A DNA stretch of 64,000 nucleotides from Lytechinus variegatus (lineage: Eukaryota; Echinodermata; Echinoidea; Temnopleuroida; Toxopneustidae): contig NC_054758.1 of NCBI RefSeq assembly GCF_018143015.1, forward strand, positions 22,077,501 to 22,141,500. The letters run 5' to 3'. The position numbers and the translations under genes are program-made. Of this stretch, positions 35,101 through 46,300 are shown in pieces. Below the pieces are notes generated by a model. That model did not search any database. It was not told the DNA's origin and was given only the letters and a program-made list of their open reading frames with translations. Each line of letters opens with the position of its first letter. The first letter of the stretch is position 1.

Positions 35101-35806
35101 CCCCTAAATGTGCATGCGCCGGGTCAAGCAGGTGTTTATCTTGTTGCCCGAATCAAGTTCTACAAGTTCGGATAGGTGGTTACCCTGGCTAGGCCGTCGG
35201 GATATCCCTGGGGGCCCCTTGAAAAAAATACTTTTTTAAATTAAAAAATGGTCTAAATAGCCCTTTATTCCCTTTAATTTTGTTAATTCGAGCCCCCTTA
35301 ATGTGCATGCGCCGGGTCAAGCAGGTGTCTATCTTGTTGCCCGAATCAAGTTCTACAAGTTAGGATAGGTGGTTACCCTGGCTAGGCCGTCGGGATATCC
35401 CTGGGGGCCCCTTGAAAAAAATACTTTTTTTTAATTAAAAAATGGTCTAAATAGCCCTTTATTCCCTTTAATTTTGTTAATTTGAGTCCCCTAAATGTGC
35501 ATGCGCCGGGTCAAGCAGGTGTTTATCTTGTTGCCCGAGTCGAGTTCTACAAGTTAGGATAGGTGGTTACCCTGGCTAGGCCGTCGGGATATCCCTGGGG
35601 GCCCTTGAAAAAAATACTTTTTTTAATTAAAAAAAATGGTCTAAATAGCCCTTTATTCCCTTTAATTTTGTTAATTTGAGCCCCCTAAATGTGCATGCGC
35701 CGGGTCAAGCAGGTGTTTATCTTGTTGCCCGAGTCAAGTTCTACAAGTTAGGATAGGTGGTTACCCTGGCTAGGCCGTCGGGATATCCCTGGGGGCCCCT
35801 TGAAAA
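35101..35806. repeat. 195-bp tandem repeat, right arm (4 copies)
   Basis: The inverted counterpart of 33,314-33,825 but with one more unit; the copies' CATGCGCCGGGTCAAGCAGG blocks lie at about 35,113, 35,306, 35,499 and 35,694. Copy-number difference between arms shows that the array changed after the palindrome formed, or that it was mis-assembled. Confidence 0.9.
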
Positions 35807-36154
35807 AAAAATTAAATTATAAATTTCCAACCCTTTTATTCACTGACTTTTGTCCCCTAAAAAATCCTCGTATTAGGGCAAGCCAGCTATTTTATGGTTG
35901 CCCGAGACGTGCTCCACCTTTTAAACCCCCTAGCTAGCTTTCAAAACCCCTAATTTTTGAATATCGAATGCTGAATATCTGTCCAACTTCACACGCGTTT
36001 GAATATCGAACCTGAATATCCAACCAACTTCACAGTTTGAATATCGAATATCCAATATCCAACCAACTTCACGCCGGTGCTCGTCGCATGCATGCATCAT
36101 ACACGTGCGTGGTGGTAGTACGCCCTCTATTGCCCTCTCATTTCCAGTATGTTT

Positions 36155-36620
36155 CACGTGCTGTACTTTTATTTCTCAGCTCTACAATATTTCTGTGCTC
36201 TCCAGAATTTCTGCGGTCTCTATTTTCGACGAGCTAGCGCTATTTGCGATGGACTATAATTCAGTCGTTTTGTTTAATTTTGCGGTTGTCTGTATTTCTG
36301 AGGTTGCCTCTATTTCTGTTGTTGTTTATGTTTCCGAAGTTTTTGTGTTCTGAGGTTGTCTATATTTCTGTTGTTTATGTTTCTGAAGTTTTCTTAAATT
36401 CTGAGATTGTCTATATTTATTAGGTTGTCTACAATTCTCTGGCTGTCTATATTTCTAAAAATGTCTTTATTTCTGTGGGTCTTTTTTCCTCAAGCTGTCT
36501 TTGTTTCTGCGGTTGTCTATATTTCTGAAGTTGTATTTAGTTCTGTGGATGTCTTCACATTTCTCAAACTTTCTCTATTTCTATATGAACCTATATTTCT
36601 GTGATTGTATTCAATTATAT
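36155..36620. repeat. Outer minisatellite of the right palindrome arm
   Basis: Mirror image of 32,500-32,965, with units around AGGTTGTCTATATTTCTG. At least one base change from the left arm was noticed, in the unit near 36,500. Confidence 0.8.
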
Positions 36621-37224
36621 GGTTATCTACGTATTTTTTTATCATTTATTATTCTTTGCGATTGTCTTGTTTTTGTGTTTGTCCTTATTTCTGCACTAAT
36701 GTTTGATTCTGTGAATTTCTATTTTTTTGTTATCTTAATTATTTCAAAATTTTCTTTATTTTTAGATATATTTCTGCATTTTAGTTTATTTTCAACGGTA
36801 CATATATATTTCTCAAATCGGTAATTTTGGCACTTATGGCCACTCGATCCGGCACTATACAGTTTTGTGCAGTCATTGAGAATGAAATATCTGAGTCAAA
36901 TGACAAAGTCCCATTCGGATCGACTGGACGTGGGTGGGGGGGGGGGGGGGGGGTTGTTATTACTCTCGGGTCAAGTTCGGTTAAAAGTAGAAATACTGGC
37001 TGATCTGCATGGCCTTCGAAATATGAACATTTTCTGTATATTCCGCCGACCTTCCGTTTCCCTTCCCTTATTTAATCAGTATAGTTTTCTTCTGATCTTG
37101 TTATTTTTTTTCCAATTATATAGGCTTCTTTTTTTACTTTCTCAAAAAGTAAAGTGAATTATGAAAAAACATGTTGAAAAAAAAGAAAAGCAAAAACATA
37201 ACTCGGTGACCATTAATAGTCAGA

Positions 37225-37460
37225 TATAGGGCTTTATCGCAGCAAAAACTTTTTTTTGTTCTACTAAATAAATTGGCAACATTATATTGTCCACACAAAA
37301 ATTTGTTATATTTTTATTATCCAACTCTGGGTAGTTTTTAACCAATACTGTGTAGTTTTCACCAAAGCACACATTATTGGCTTAAATTAAACTACCCAGA
37401 ATTGGACAGTTTTAACCAGTTGTTGTGCGGACAGTATAAATTTTGTTGTCTAACATTTTT
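37225..37460. repeat. MITE-like repeat with inverted AACTACCCAG words
   Basis: TTGTCCACACAAAAATTTGT on the left is echoed inversely near the right side (TTGTGCGGACAGTATAAATTT); CTGGGTAGTTTTTAACC and AACTACCCAGAATTGG lie inverted inside. No clear ends. A GA-rich low-complexity tract follows at 37,580-37,690. Confidence 0.5.
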
Positions 37461-37796
37461 TCGAGTGTAATATTGCAATAGAGAGAGAGATTTATGTAAA
37501 AAGCATTATAATGCTGATCAAAAAGTTCAATTTGTAAGCTGTTTCAAAAGACAAGTATAATTTAGTAAGATAGCGAACAATCAAAATTGAAGTGAGAGAA
37601 AGGGAGGATAGGGAGAAAAAAATAGAGAGAGGGAGAGAGAGAGGGAGAGGGGGAGAGAAAGAGAGAGAAGGGGGGGGGGGAAGAGCAAATAGAGAGTAGA
37701 AAATAGACAACCTTTGATTCCCCTTCATAAGCCCTATTTTAGTTTGTTTCTATAAGCCTTACAGTTACAAACAAATTACATAAAAGTAACAAATGT

Positions 37797-38020
37797 TCTC
37801 ATAATGGTTATATGTCATGTCATACCGAGGTTTTACCTGACTGATAAGAAAGCACGAATGCCTGTGAGCAAGCAACCAGGGGACCGACGGCTTAAGGTCC
37901 TCTCCGAGGGACCTGGTAATGAGGATAAATGCCTTACCAAAGGGCACTAGCGCACTTGGGAATCGAACCCGGGTCACTGGAATCCGAAACCCCCGCTCTG
38001 CCGACTGAGCTAGGGCCTGA
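37797..38020 (-). mobile_element. tRNA-derived SINE
   Basis: On the minus strand a tRNA-like head (38,017-37,949) has an A box, TAGCTCAGTCGGCAGAGC, and a B box, GGGTTCGATTCCC, the RNA polymerase III internal promoter. It is followed by about 150 bp of body sequence (CTTTGGTAAGGCATTTATCC, CCCTCGGAGAGGACCTTAAG). The head resembles a Lys/Arg-type tRNA, but the stems are imperfect. The body end and any target duplication are unclear. Confidence 0.8.
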
Positions 38021-38106
38021 CATGACGTTTGGGTATTTATTTTTACATGTTCATTCAGTTACTTTTTAGGTTTTCGCATCCTTTGAATCAAACCAAAACA
38101 TTAATC

Positions 38107-38132
38107 ATTCCACAAATTATAATTTGTGGAAT
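38107..38132. repeat. 26-bp perfect palindrome
   Basis: ATTCCACAAATTA followed directly by its complement TAATTTGTGGAAT, with no spacer. It is in the PRDM4 upstream region; function unknown. Confidence 0.9.
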
Positions 38133-38826
38133 ATGATTCATGTTTTGGTTAAAGATAATTTCCAACTTCTTTGGCGTACTGATTTTTTTTCGATTGGACG
38201 TTTCGGCTATACGGTACACGTTGAATGTACCGTGAAATTTATAAATACGGTAACTTCATCTTTGTTTTTGTTTACAGGTGCTTGCACGATCACGAAAAAG
38301 GGGCTGAATTTCGCTGAAAACCCCTCTTGAAGTTAAACAACATTGGGTTTCATGAACTGCTTTGCCACAAAATCACATTCAATATACACATGATATTTCG
38401 GAAGGACAGAAAGTCAGTCATCTACCAGAAATGGGAAAATTTATCAGCTCAGCCTCGACCTCAGCGACAATCGTGTGACGGTCCCACTCGTTTAGTTTTG
38501 TGTTGGTGATTTCATTTCAGCAGCGATTGACCGAGTCCGACTCCCAGGCCGAGCCGGCGACAGGATCAGAGAAAGCCTGCCAATTTCTCCTGTGCAGTCC
38601 AACTCTAACCTAACCGGTATATATGATATAGACATTATAATAGGAAGAGGGGTGCGTCAAAAAATGCATTTTAATCTTAAAGCGAATAAAGGGGAAGTTC
38701 ACACTGAGTCTGACTCTGTCTGAGGTGAAATGAAGTGAAGAAAATTAAAATTTAAATTAATTTGACTAGAGTCGAGTAAACTAAGTGCCCAAATATCGGA
38801 CACTTAAGCATAATTTGACCTAGACA

Positions 38827-39150
38827 GCTGGCAGCCGTCTGTTTCGAGGAGTTTTTTAACATTTTTTATTTTCTCCTCGTCGACAGACGGCTCGCTAGCG
38901 TGTCCCCGCCATTAGGGGAGGTACAACGCAAAATCCCCCCGGCGGGGCTCATCGATTTTTTACTTAATGAAAAAACTATATATAAAAAGAAGCTTACCAA
39001 AATGCAGCTTGTTATTTCCTCTAGGCATTAATTGGCATCAAAGTGGTAAAAAATCAATTCGAAAGGAACAAAAACAGTGACTTTCCTCGGCTGTCGTGTA
39101 GCTCCCAATTCACTCGTTCCTCCGAAGTCGATAATGTACACAAACATATG
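38827..39150. repeat. Hairpin and diverged repeat upstream of PRDM4
   Basis: AGCCGTCTGTTTCGAGGAG (about 38,831) pairs with CTCCTCGTCGACAGACGGCT (38,873-38,892). From 38,935 to 39,150 the sequence is a diverged copy of 7,885-8,110 (see there). It ends about 180 bp from the candidate PRDM4 first exon. Confidence 0.45.
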
Positions 39151-39329
39151 AGGTGGGATGAACTTCCGGGTCAACTGCTTATCGAAACCGTTGGCCAATC
39201 AGATCATCTCTTTTACGTCAGTCTTATAAATATTAATATTCTTTTCCTTTTCAACGTTTGCTCGCGCTTGCCGGCCAGGCAAGCTAATAAAACTTCAACA
39301 TCCGGGCACTGTATATGTGTGACGTAAAG

Positions 39330-39478
39330 GTCATGGGGCGGAGTCTAACTTTCGCCGGCCACTTTTCATGAATAATTCATTATCAAGATGGCTGCCCACT
39401 CTCCGAGTCGCAAGTGTCAACTTTTAGACTAGAGTCGAGACAATCCTCTGAATGCCAGTTTCAAAGCGGGAATTTAGG
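39330..39478 (+). promoter_or_regulatory. Candidate PRDM4 promoter and first, non-coding exon
   Basis: A GC-richer block (GGGGCGGAGTC, CGCCGGCCAC) precedes CAAGATGGCTGCC, a YY1-like core element, and then a strong donor, TTTAGG|GTAAGA (intron from 39,479). The acceptor of the first PRDM4 coding exon is at 40,829. The ATG inside CAAGATGGCT opens only a short frame. The exon is inferred from signals alone. Confidence 0.4.
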
Positions 39479-39860
39479 GTAAGAAACTGTCGTTACTTAA
39501 ACATTATCACCTAAAGGTGCATATGAATGCACTGTTTGTGTAAAATATCACGGTATTGAGGAGAAAAACAAGAAATTAGCCGTGGCCATTGAGCCCCCGT
39601 ACAGACGACGGTTAAACTTCGGTCTATGTATTTGGTGAGTGAAGCCAACGAAGTTCAGCTGAACAACCAACATAACAGAGACTGAAGCTTTTGGTCTAAA
39701 TTTGACCAAAACAGAAATTGAATCAAATTAAAATAATGTTTATTTGATTTACGTAGTACAAATGTTGACTTTTAATGTCATATAAAAAATAGAATCTAAA
39801 AAATTATGCCAAAAATCAAATGGAAATTATTTACTTACCCGAGGATTGTTTTTTACCAAA

Positions 39861-40510
39861 AATCGGACACATAACCCAGGGAACTCCCGCCCGCGTAGCG
39901 GGCAGGAGCTTACCGTGTAATTGACCATACGGGACAAGGGTAGATTATGGTCAAAATATCTAGCAAGATAAATTATGAAAACAGAAATTATGCACTTACC
40001 ACGATTATGATATATGGATGATGGTCTAACGATTGGCAGTTTTTCTGACATCTAGGCACAGACTGGAACCTCAAAAAACGAAAAGTTCTCTCCTACCCCC
40101 GTCTCGATCAGCCATTTTTGTTATGAATTGTAACAAAATGACCGATCGAAACGGCAGAAGAAGAAGAGAACTTTTCGTTTTTTGAGGTTCCAGTCTGTGC
40201 CCAGATGTCGGGAAAACTGCCACTCGTTAGACCTTCATCCATATAATCGTGGTAAGTGCATAATTTCTGTTTTCATAATTTATCTTGCTAGATATTTTGA
40301 CCATGATCTACCCTTGTCCCATGAGTATGGGTAAATACACGGGGAGCTCCTGGGCGCTCCCTGGGTTATCGGACACATAGACTTGTATGCTGTTTTCATA
40401 ATTTATCTTGCTAGATATTTTGACTATAATCTACCCTTGTCCTGTGAGTATGGGTAAATACACTGTGAGCTCCTGGGCGCTCCCTGGGTTATCGGACACA
40501 TAGACTTGTA
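39861..40510. mobile_element. Foldback element with tandemly duplicated right tip
   Basis: Left arm 39,861-40,104 and right arm about 40,160-40,383 pair closely (for example AAAAGTTCTCT/AGAGAACTTTT around a ~55-bp loop). At the right, the outermost ~123 bp (TTTTCATAATTTATCTTGCT ... GGTTATCGGACACATAGACT) is repeated in tandem at 40,392-40,510. It lies in PRDM4 intron 1. No target duplication was seen. Confidence 0.8.
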
Positions 40511-40846
40511 TGCGGTGATCAATATTGGCATTTGAAATTGCGCTCTAGACCCCAAAATAGTTTCTTAATTGTTGATAAAATAATTATTTTAGCTGTGCAA
40601 GGGTCGATTTTAATGATAACCATCAATATTTTGATATAGAAATCATTGTCAAATCTGTTTATGAAGTGAAGTAAATCAAGTAAGATGAAAATGGGGAAGG
40701 TGGTGGAAGTACCAAAAGGTTGATCATTGTATTGAATTGCCCCAAAGTATAATCCAGTCATTCAGGCTGTATATTATTTCCTACTTTAGTTACCAGCCAT
40801 CCTAAAATTGTATCTCTTTTTTATTAAAGAAAAGGCATGGCTTACA

Positions 40847-43296
40847 ATGAATGACACACTAGCAACCATCAACGTTGATCAGCTTAGCAATGCTGTCAAT
40901 GCAGTGGTCCAGTCTACAGCATTAGGCCAAGTTCCTTTAGACCCCTCCCCACCACCTGACGATCATCCTGATGCATCCCCTCCCTTCTGTGAGGGGGGTA
41001 AGTTACCCTCCCCTGGTGTTGGTACAACACAGGTGGTGCAGCCATGCCCCTCTTATTGTGGGAGAACTTTCGGAGGGAGGCTGGCTGAAGGACAGAAGAG
41101 CATCCCAGCATCCAGCATTGCTTCTCAAAAGGCAAACATTCCAGTACCGACCCATCAGCAGTCTACCAACCAACCGGTTTTCCATACCCAGGTGAACAAA
41201 ACATTACTTGTATTTAAGTGATTGATTTGAATGAAATTGCAAGGGAAGAAGGGGAGTGGGTAAAAAGTTTCAATGGAGTATCCATATTTCAGTCAGCCTT
41301 TTTACATTAGGTCAAAATACGACAATTTCCCCTACAGTAAGAGACGGTAGATTTTGTTGCCACATGTAAATGGGGTATTTGCTTCGAAAATTGTTTATTG
41401 GATTTTGAAAATGAGATGTACATATTGTGTTTATACATGTAGTTTTGTTTTTATTTCCAAATTAGGTGTATTGATTCCAATTCTTTGCAAAACTTAGTTA
41501 AAGGGGAAGTTCACCCTGACAAAAACTTTATTGTAAAAATAGCAGAAAAAATAAAAAATGTTGCCGAAGGTTTGAGAAAAATTCATCAAATAATTAAAAA
41601 GTTATAAGAATTTCAATTATTTGATTTGTGATGTCATATGCGAGCAGCACTCCTACATAGTGAATGGTAAAATATCAATGAAATGTCGTTTTCTCAGAAA
41701 ATTGAAAATGGTTTTCACTGTACCATTTGTATATCAATAGACAAATCATTTCACCCGATCATGAATAGGAAAAAAAATTAAGTCATCAGGAACCATGCAA
41801 AATTTGAAATTAATGCATTTTATATTACATAACACATGGGATAGTTGCTCGTTTATGACGTCACAAATCCAAAACTTTGAACTCTAATAACTTTCTTACT
41901 CTTTAACGGATTTTCCTCAAACCTTCACCAATATTATTTACTATTTTTTCTGCTATATTTGCAACAAAGTTTTCTTCAGGGTGAACTTCCCCTTTAAAAG
42001 CATTCTCAACATTTTATTTTTCCCCCAAAGTTGTAAATTTATTCTTGTGTTCTTTTTTCCTCATGAAAAATCTAAATGCATTTGTTTTAAAAAGGTGCTT
42101 TCATACCAGGACGTTTAAGGCATTTAATCTCATTTAAAGTTTTAAAATGTACGCTATTATTTTACGCCAAGCATTTCTATTCTTGAAGTGAAATATTGTA
42201 AGCAATGCAAATATAAAGAAATCTAATTCTTTACATAAAGAAATCATTTTTTGGTTAAAAATGGGATTGTTTTTATAAGGAAGTAGGATTGAATGAGAAA
42301 AAGCTTTCCATATACAGGTAAAACGTCCAGGTATCACTTAGTTTATGATTATGACTTATTGGCCGTAATTTTTTTTAAAATCCCTCTATGGGCAGACTTC
42401 ACAGCCTTCTGGACCAGTAGTTCTTGTACCTAATCCAGGAGTTCAGGCAGGGCAGAGAGCGGTTCAACTGCAACAAAACTCTGTCAACAACCAGCCACAA
42501 GACCAAGGGCCAAAGAAGTTCTATATGTTAAAACAATCAGGTATTAGATATTTTTAAATAGTGTAATAATAGTAATACTAACTGTTATATATCTGAGCGC
42601 ATATCACTATAAAAAAGTCTCAATGCACATCAGGAATAATAAGGAGGGAAAGCGCTGGTGATGCTATGATGATGTTATTATCAATTAAATATGTTTTTCA
42701 GTGCAGATTTGAATTGCCCGTTAATTGTAAGGGATCCTTTTCCAGAGTTATGGCTGTGGATGCGCAAACCCATTTACCATAAAACATTCTCTTAACATAA
42801 AACATTCTCTTAACATAAAACAGGTTTATAATTATTAATATTAGGTTCATATTTACAAGTAATTTAGACAGATTCTAAAGCTAATCTAACCTGATGTCCA
42901 ACAAGTGCAAGGTTCTTAATACAAATTAATATATTTTTGTTCTGGTAACAATCCTAACAGCTGAGTTTTGAATGACCTGAAGTTTCATGACTTGAGTATC
43001 TGGTATTGCATAGAATAGACTATTGCAATAGTTATTAAAGTGGCACCTGACAAAAGCATGCAGCAACCTTTCAGAGGTATCTCTATCAATTTATGACCAG
43101 ACAAGTATTCCAAACCTTATGCAATGCATATGTTGCAAAACCATATTTAGAATTGATGTGATTTTGCAAAGTAAACCAGAACACCAGGATTTTGTGCAGT
43201 CTTAACAAGAAGAAACTCTACTCCTTCAATTTCAAAAAGCTGCAAAGGTACATGGATTCAAAATCAAGATTTCATATGTATCAATGTCATGATCAC

Positions 43297-43328
<32 letters not shown>

Positions 43329-46300
43329 CCACCACCACCACCATCATCATTATCATCATCGTCATCATCATCACCACCACCACCACCATCATCATCATCA
43401 CCATCACCATCACCATCCCCATCACCATCATCTTCATCATCACCACCATTGCCATAATCGCCATCGCCATCGTCGTCAGGGTTGTTTTCATCATCATCAT
43501 CATCATTCTTGTAATGTTTATCATCATCATCATCATCACCATCATCATCACCATCATCACCATCATCATCATCACCATCATCTTCATCATCACCACCATT
43601 GCCATCATCACCATCATCATCATCACCATCATCATCATCACCATCTCCATCATCACCACCATTGCCATAATCGCCATCGTCATCGTCGTCAGGGTTGTTT
43701 TCATCATCATCATCATCATTCTTGTAATGTTTATTTGTCGGTATATATTTCTAGGTTCCAACTGGGTTCTAGTTCCAACACAAGCCCAAATACCACCTCC
43801 TATACAGTGTAGCAATGATGGTCTGTTGAAGACTGTCACTAGGAATTCAGATCCCATCACATACCGACCATCTTCTGGTTTCAAACAAGCCGCTCCCATC
43901 TCGGTTTCTCTACCAACTACACAAAGGTAGGGTTACATTGTGTGGTGCTCCATAGTTAGTGAACCCCAAACAAAAAAAGTATATATTTAAAAGTGTTCAT
44001 GCTCTGCTGTTATATTTAAAGATAAAAAAACGATCTCAAAATGACTTTTTACAGAATTTAATATAATGACCGCCAAGTGTCTGCATGCCGTAATGTATTG
44101 GATTTACCAAAATGATAAATTATGCATGTTTTTATGTTCAATCTTAAATTGAACATGTTATGTTAACATTGAATCTTATGTTAAATTGCCGGTTAGAAAT
44201 TCATTGATTGAAGGAACTAGTAAATTTGCTCTATATCAATATGAGTATTTTTGTGTCAAAATATCTGACTAAAATAAAATATTGTAGGCAATGATATTGA
44301 ACCCTTTTGCACCATATCTTAACAGGCTTGTTTTGCATTTTTATTTAATTTCTCATCCAGTACCAGCTTGCCAACTGTGCAGCCACCTAATATAAACATG
44401 AACATCGCCATACATTTACCAAACAATGGGACACCCTACCCCATACCAGGACTCACAAAGTCTAATGGACCACAGCAAGCCCTTCAACCAATCAGGACAC
44501 AGATGCCCCGAGACTCCACCCATCTTTTGTCCCAACCTTGCACCTTTGCTAAACCAACTGTATCCCCTAAAGTTAATATTGGTCGGTCAACAAAGCACAA
44601 CGCACCTGTCATGATTCTCCCAAACACCCTTAGACCATCTCAGCTACGACCTTTGACCTCTCAGGTAGGTCCGTTTCCTTCTCAGATCAGCGTACTGCCC
44701 ACTGGTCAAACTGGACTGACCACTGGTCAAAGTGGACCATGTCAGATGTCACCGTTTCCTCAGGTCAGTGTACTGCCCTCTGCTCAAACAGGACTGACCA
44801 CTGGTCAAACAGGACAGTCCGAGGTAGTGCCGATGCCATCAAGCTCGAACGTTACGGTTCCGTCTGTCCTCAGGAACAGCACCAGTGTTTCAAACATCAA
44901 CTTGTTTTCCCCTCCCCTCAACTTCGGATCACAAATCCAGATGCTGTCGCCTTTGACCTCTCAAAAGGGCTGCCATAACAGCAACAGCCTTGGAGGTTTG
45001 ACAAACTCTTTGGATCTACAGCCATCTCTGTTGAATCAAGGTCTCGTACCTGAAGTTGTCAACTTACAACCCCAGCAGATATCTCCTGGTGTAGTCAAAC
45101 TAACATCTGGACCACCCTCGATCTCACATCGTGTGGAGAGGTCAAAGGTTATTACCTCTAGAGTAAGGGCTAAGTCAAGGAACGAGTCGGGACAGCAGAA
45201 CAGAAAACATAAAATTGCAGAATCATGTAAGTAGTAATGATAGAAAACAGTCCATAAATGTAATATCTAGTACATATTCTGTTCCTTCTCCCTTTGTATT
45301 TTGACCCTCAGAATCGGCAAACTAAATTGATGACTCAGTCTTTATGACATATTACATACATGTGTTACTATTAAATGCCACAGGAAATATTGATTAAACA
45401 ATGATATTTTAGTCACAGAGATCATAAAAGTGTCTGCGCTTATTATGTGATCTGTCAATTGACAGATCAACTTTTAATTTCGTACGAATTTTCTTTTTTA
45501 TTTTTTTTTATTTTTCCGCCCTTTTCTTGTTCCACTAAAATCTCAAAATCTACTTCATCAATTATCTTCAAAATATCATCAGATATAGGGACATATCATG
45601 TCATGTGTACGAAACAGGTTCAAGGTCAAAAGGTCATCATGACGTCATCTAGACGCCATTTTGTAAAATCACATTATCAATCATATCTTCATTATCAATT
45701 ATCAAAAATTAACAATATTTACATCACATTAACTTCAGGTCAAGGGTCAACTGCCCATGTCATCAAAGGTCATGTAAAGGTCACGACGTGCGCGTACGCG
45801 CGCATCAAAATTTTAAAATGCTCAAAATCACTTTTTGACCAAAACAGAGTACGAATCAGGTCATTTTAAGCATTTCAAAAATTTGCGCGCGCGTAACCGT
45901 GCGCGCGCGTTCTCGCGCGTAACGGCACTATAAAACATAGGATCGCCATTTTTTTCACATCAATGCACCGATAATATAATTCTGAACAATTTGATACCTT
46001 GATCAACCTTCTACGACAAGTAATAAAGGAATTAGCCTCCATCAAAGTTTACAGCACACGCGCGCGCGCACTAACCATAGACAATATATGTGCAAAAACA
46101 TGCCTATACAAAATTCATTATAGCTCTTAAAGTAGTCCGTTGACCCCCATTTTTTTTCATATTCGAATAGAGTATGGATGGGAGATGTGATTTCATGTCA
46201 CATTTGACCCGAAATTTTATCCTGACGTCATCAAAATGGCGTCGGAACTCAAAATTCCCATTTTGCTACTTATGACGTCATCATAATTATGCAAATTTGA

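Larger units (their letters stand above)
32277..36841. repeat. Giant near-perfect palindrome (foldback element)
   Basis: Left arm 32,277-34,300 and right arm 34,624-36,841 are inverted copies, separated by a 323-bp loop (34,301-34,623). Only scattered substitutions were noticed across hundreds of bases, so identity is well above 99% outside the tandem array. The arms differ in length by 194 bp because the left has three and the right four copies of an internal ~195-bp repeat. From the tips inward each arm has a degenerate ~16-bp minisatellite (AGAAATATAGACAACC-like), a GATATTCAA-rich section, the 195-bp repeats and a unique section. This layout recalls sea-urchin TU foldback elements, but no target duplication was found. 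It fills the interval between the divergent TPMT-like and PRDM4 genes. Confidence 0.9.

Noticed and set aside
39381-39420. Coding start at CAAGATGGCTGCC upstream of PRDM4
   Set aside because: The frame closes within about a dozen codons and is better explained as a 5' UTR/YY1-like element.
43192-43930. Long His-rich, Ile-rich and Met-rich open frames on both strands
   Set aside because: They are translations of a CAT/CAC microsatellite; only 43,755-43,926 is coding, as PRDM4 exon 3.
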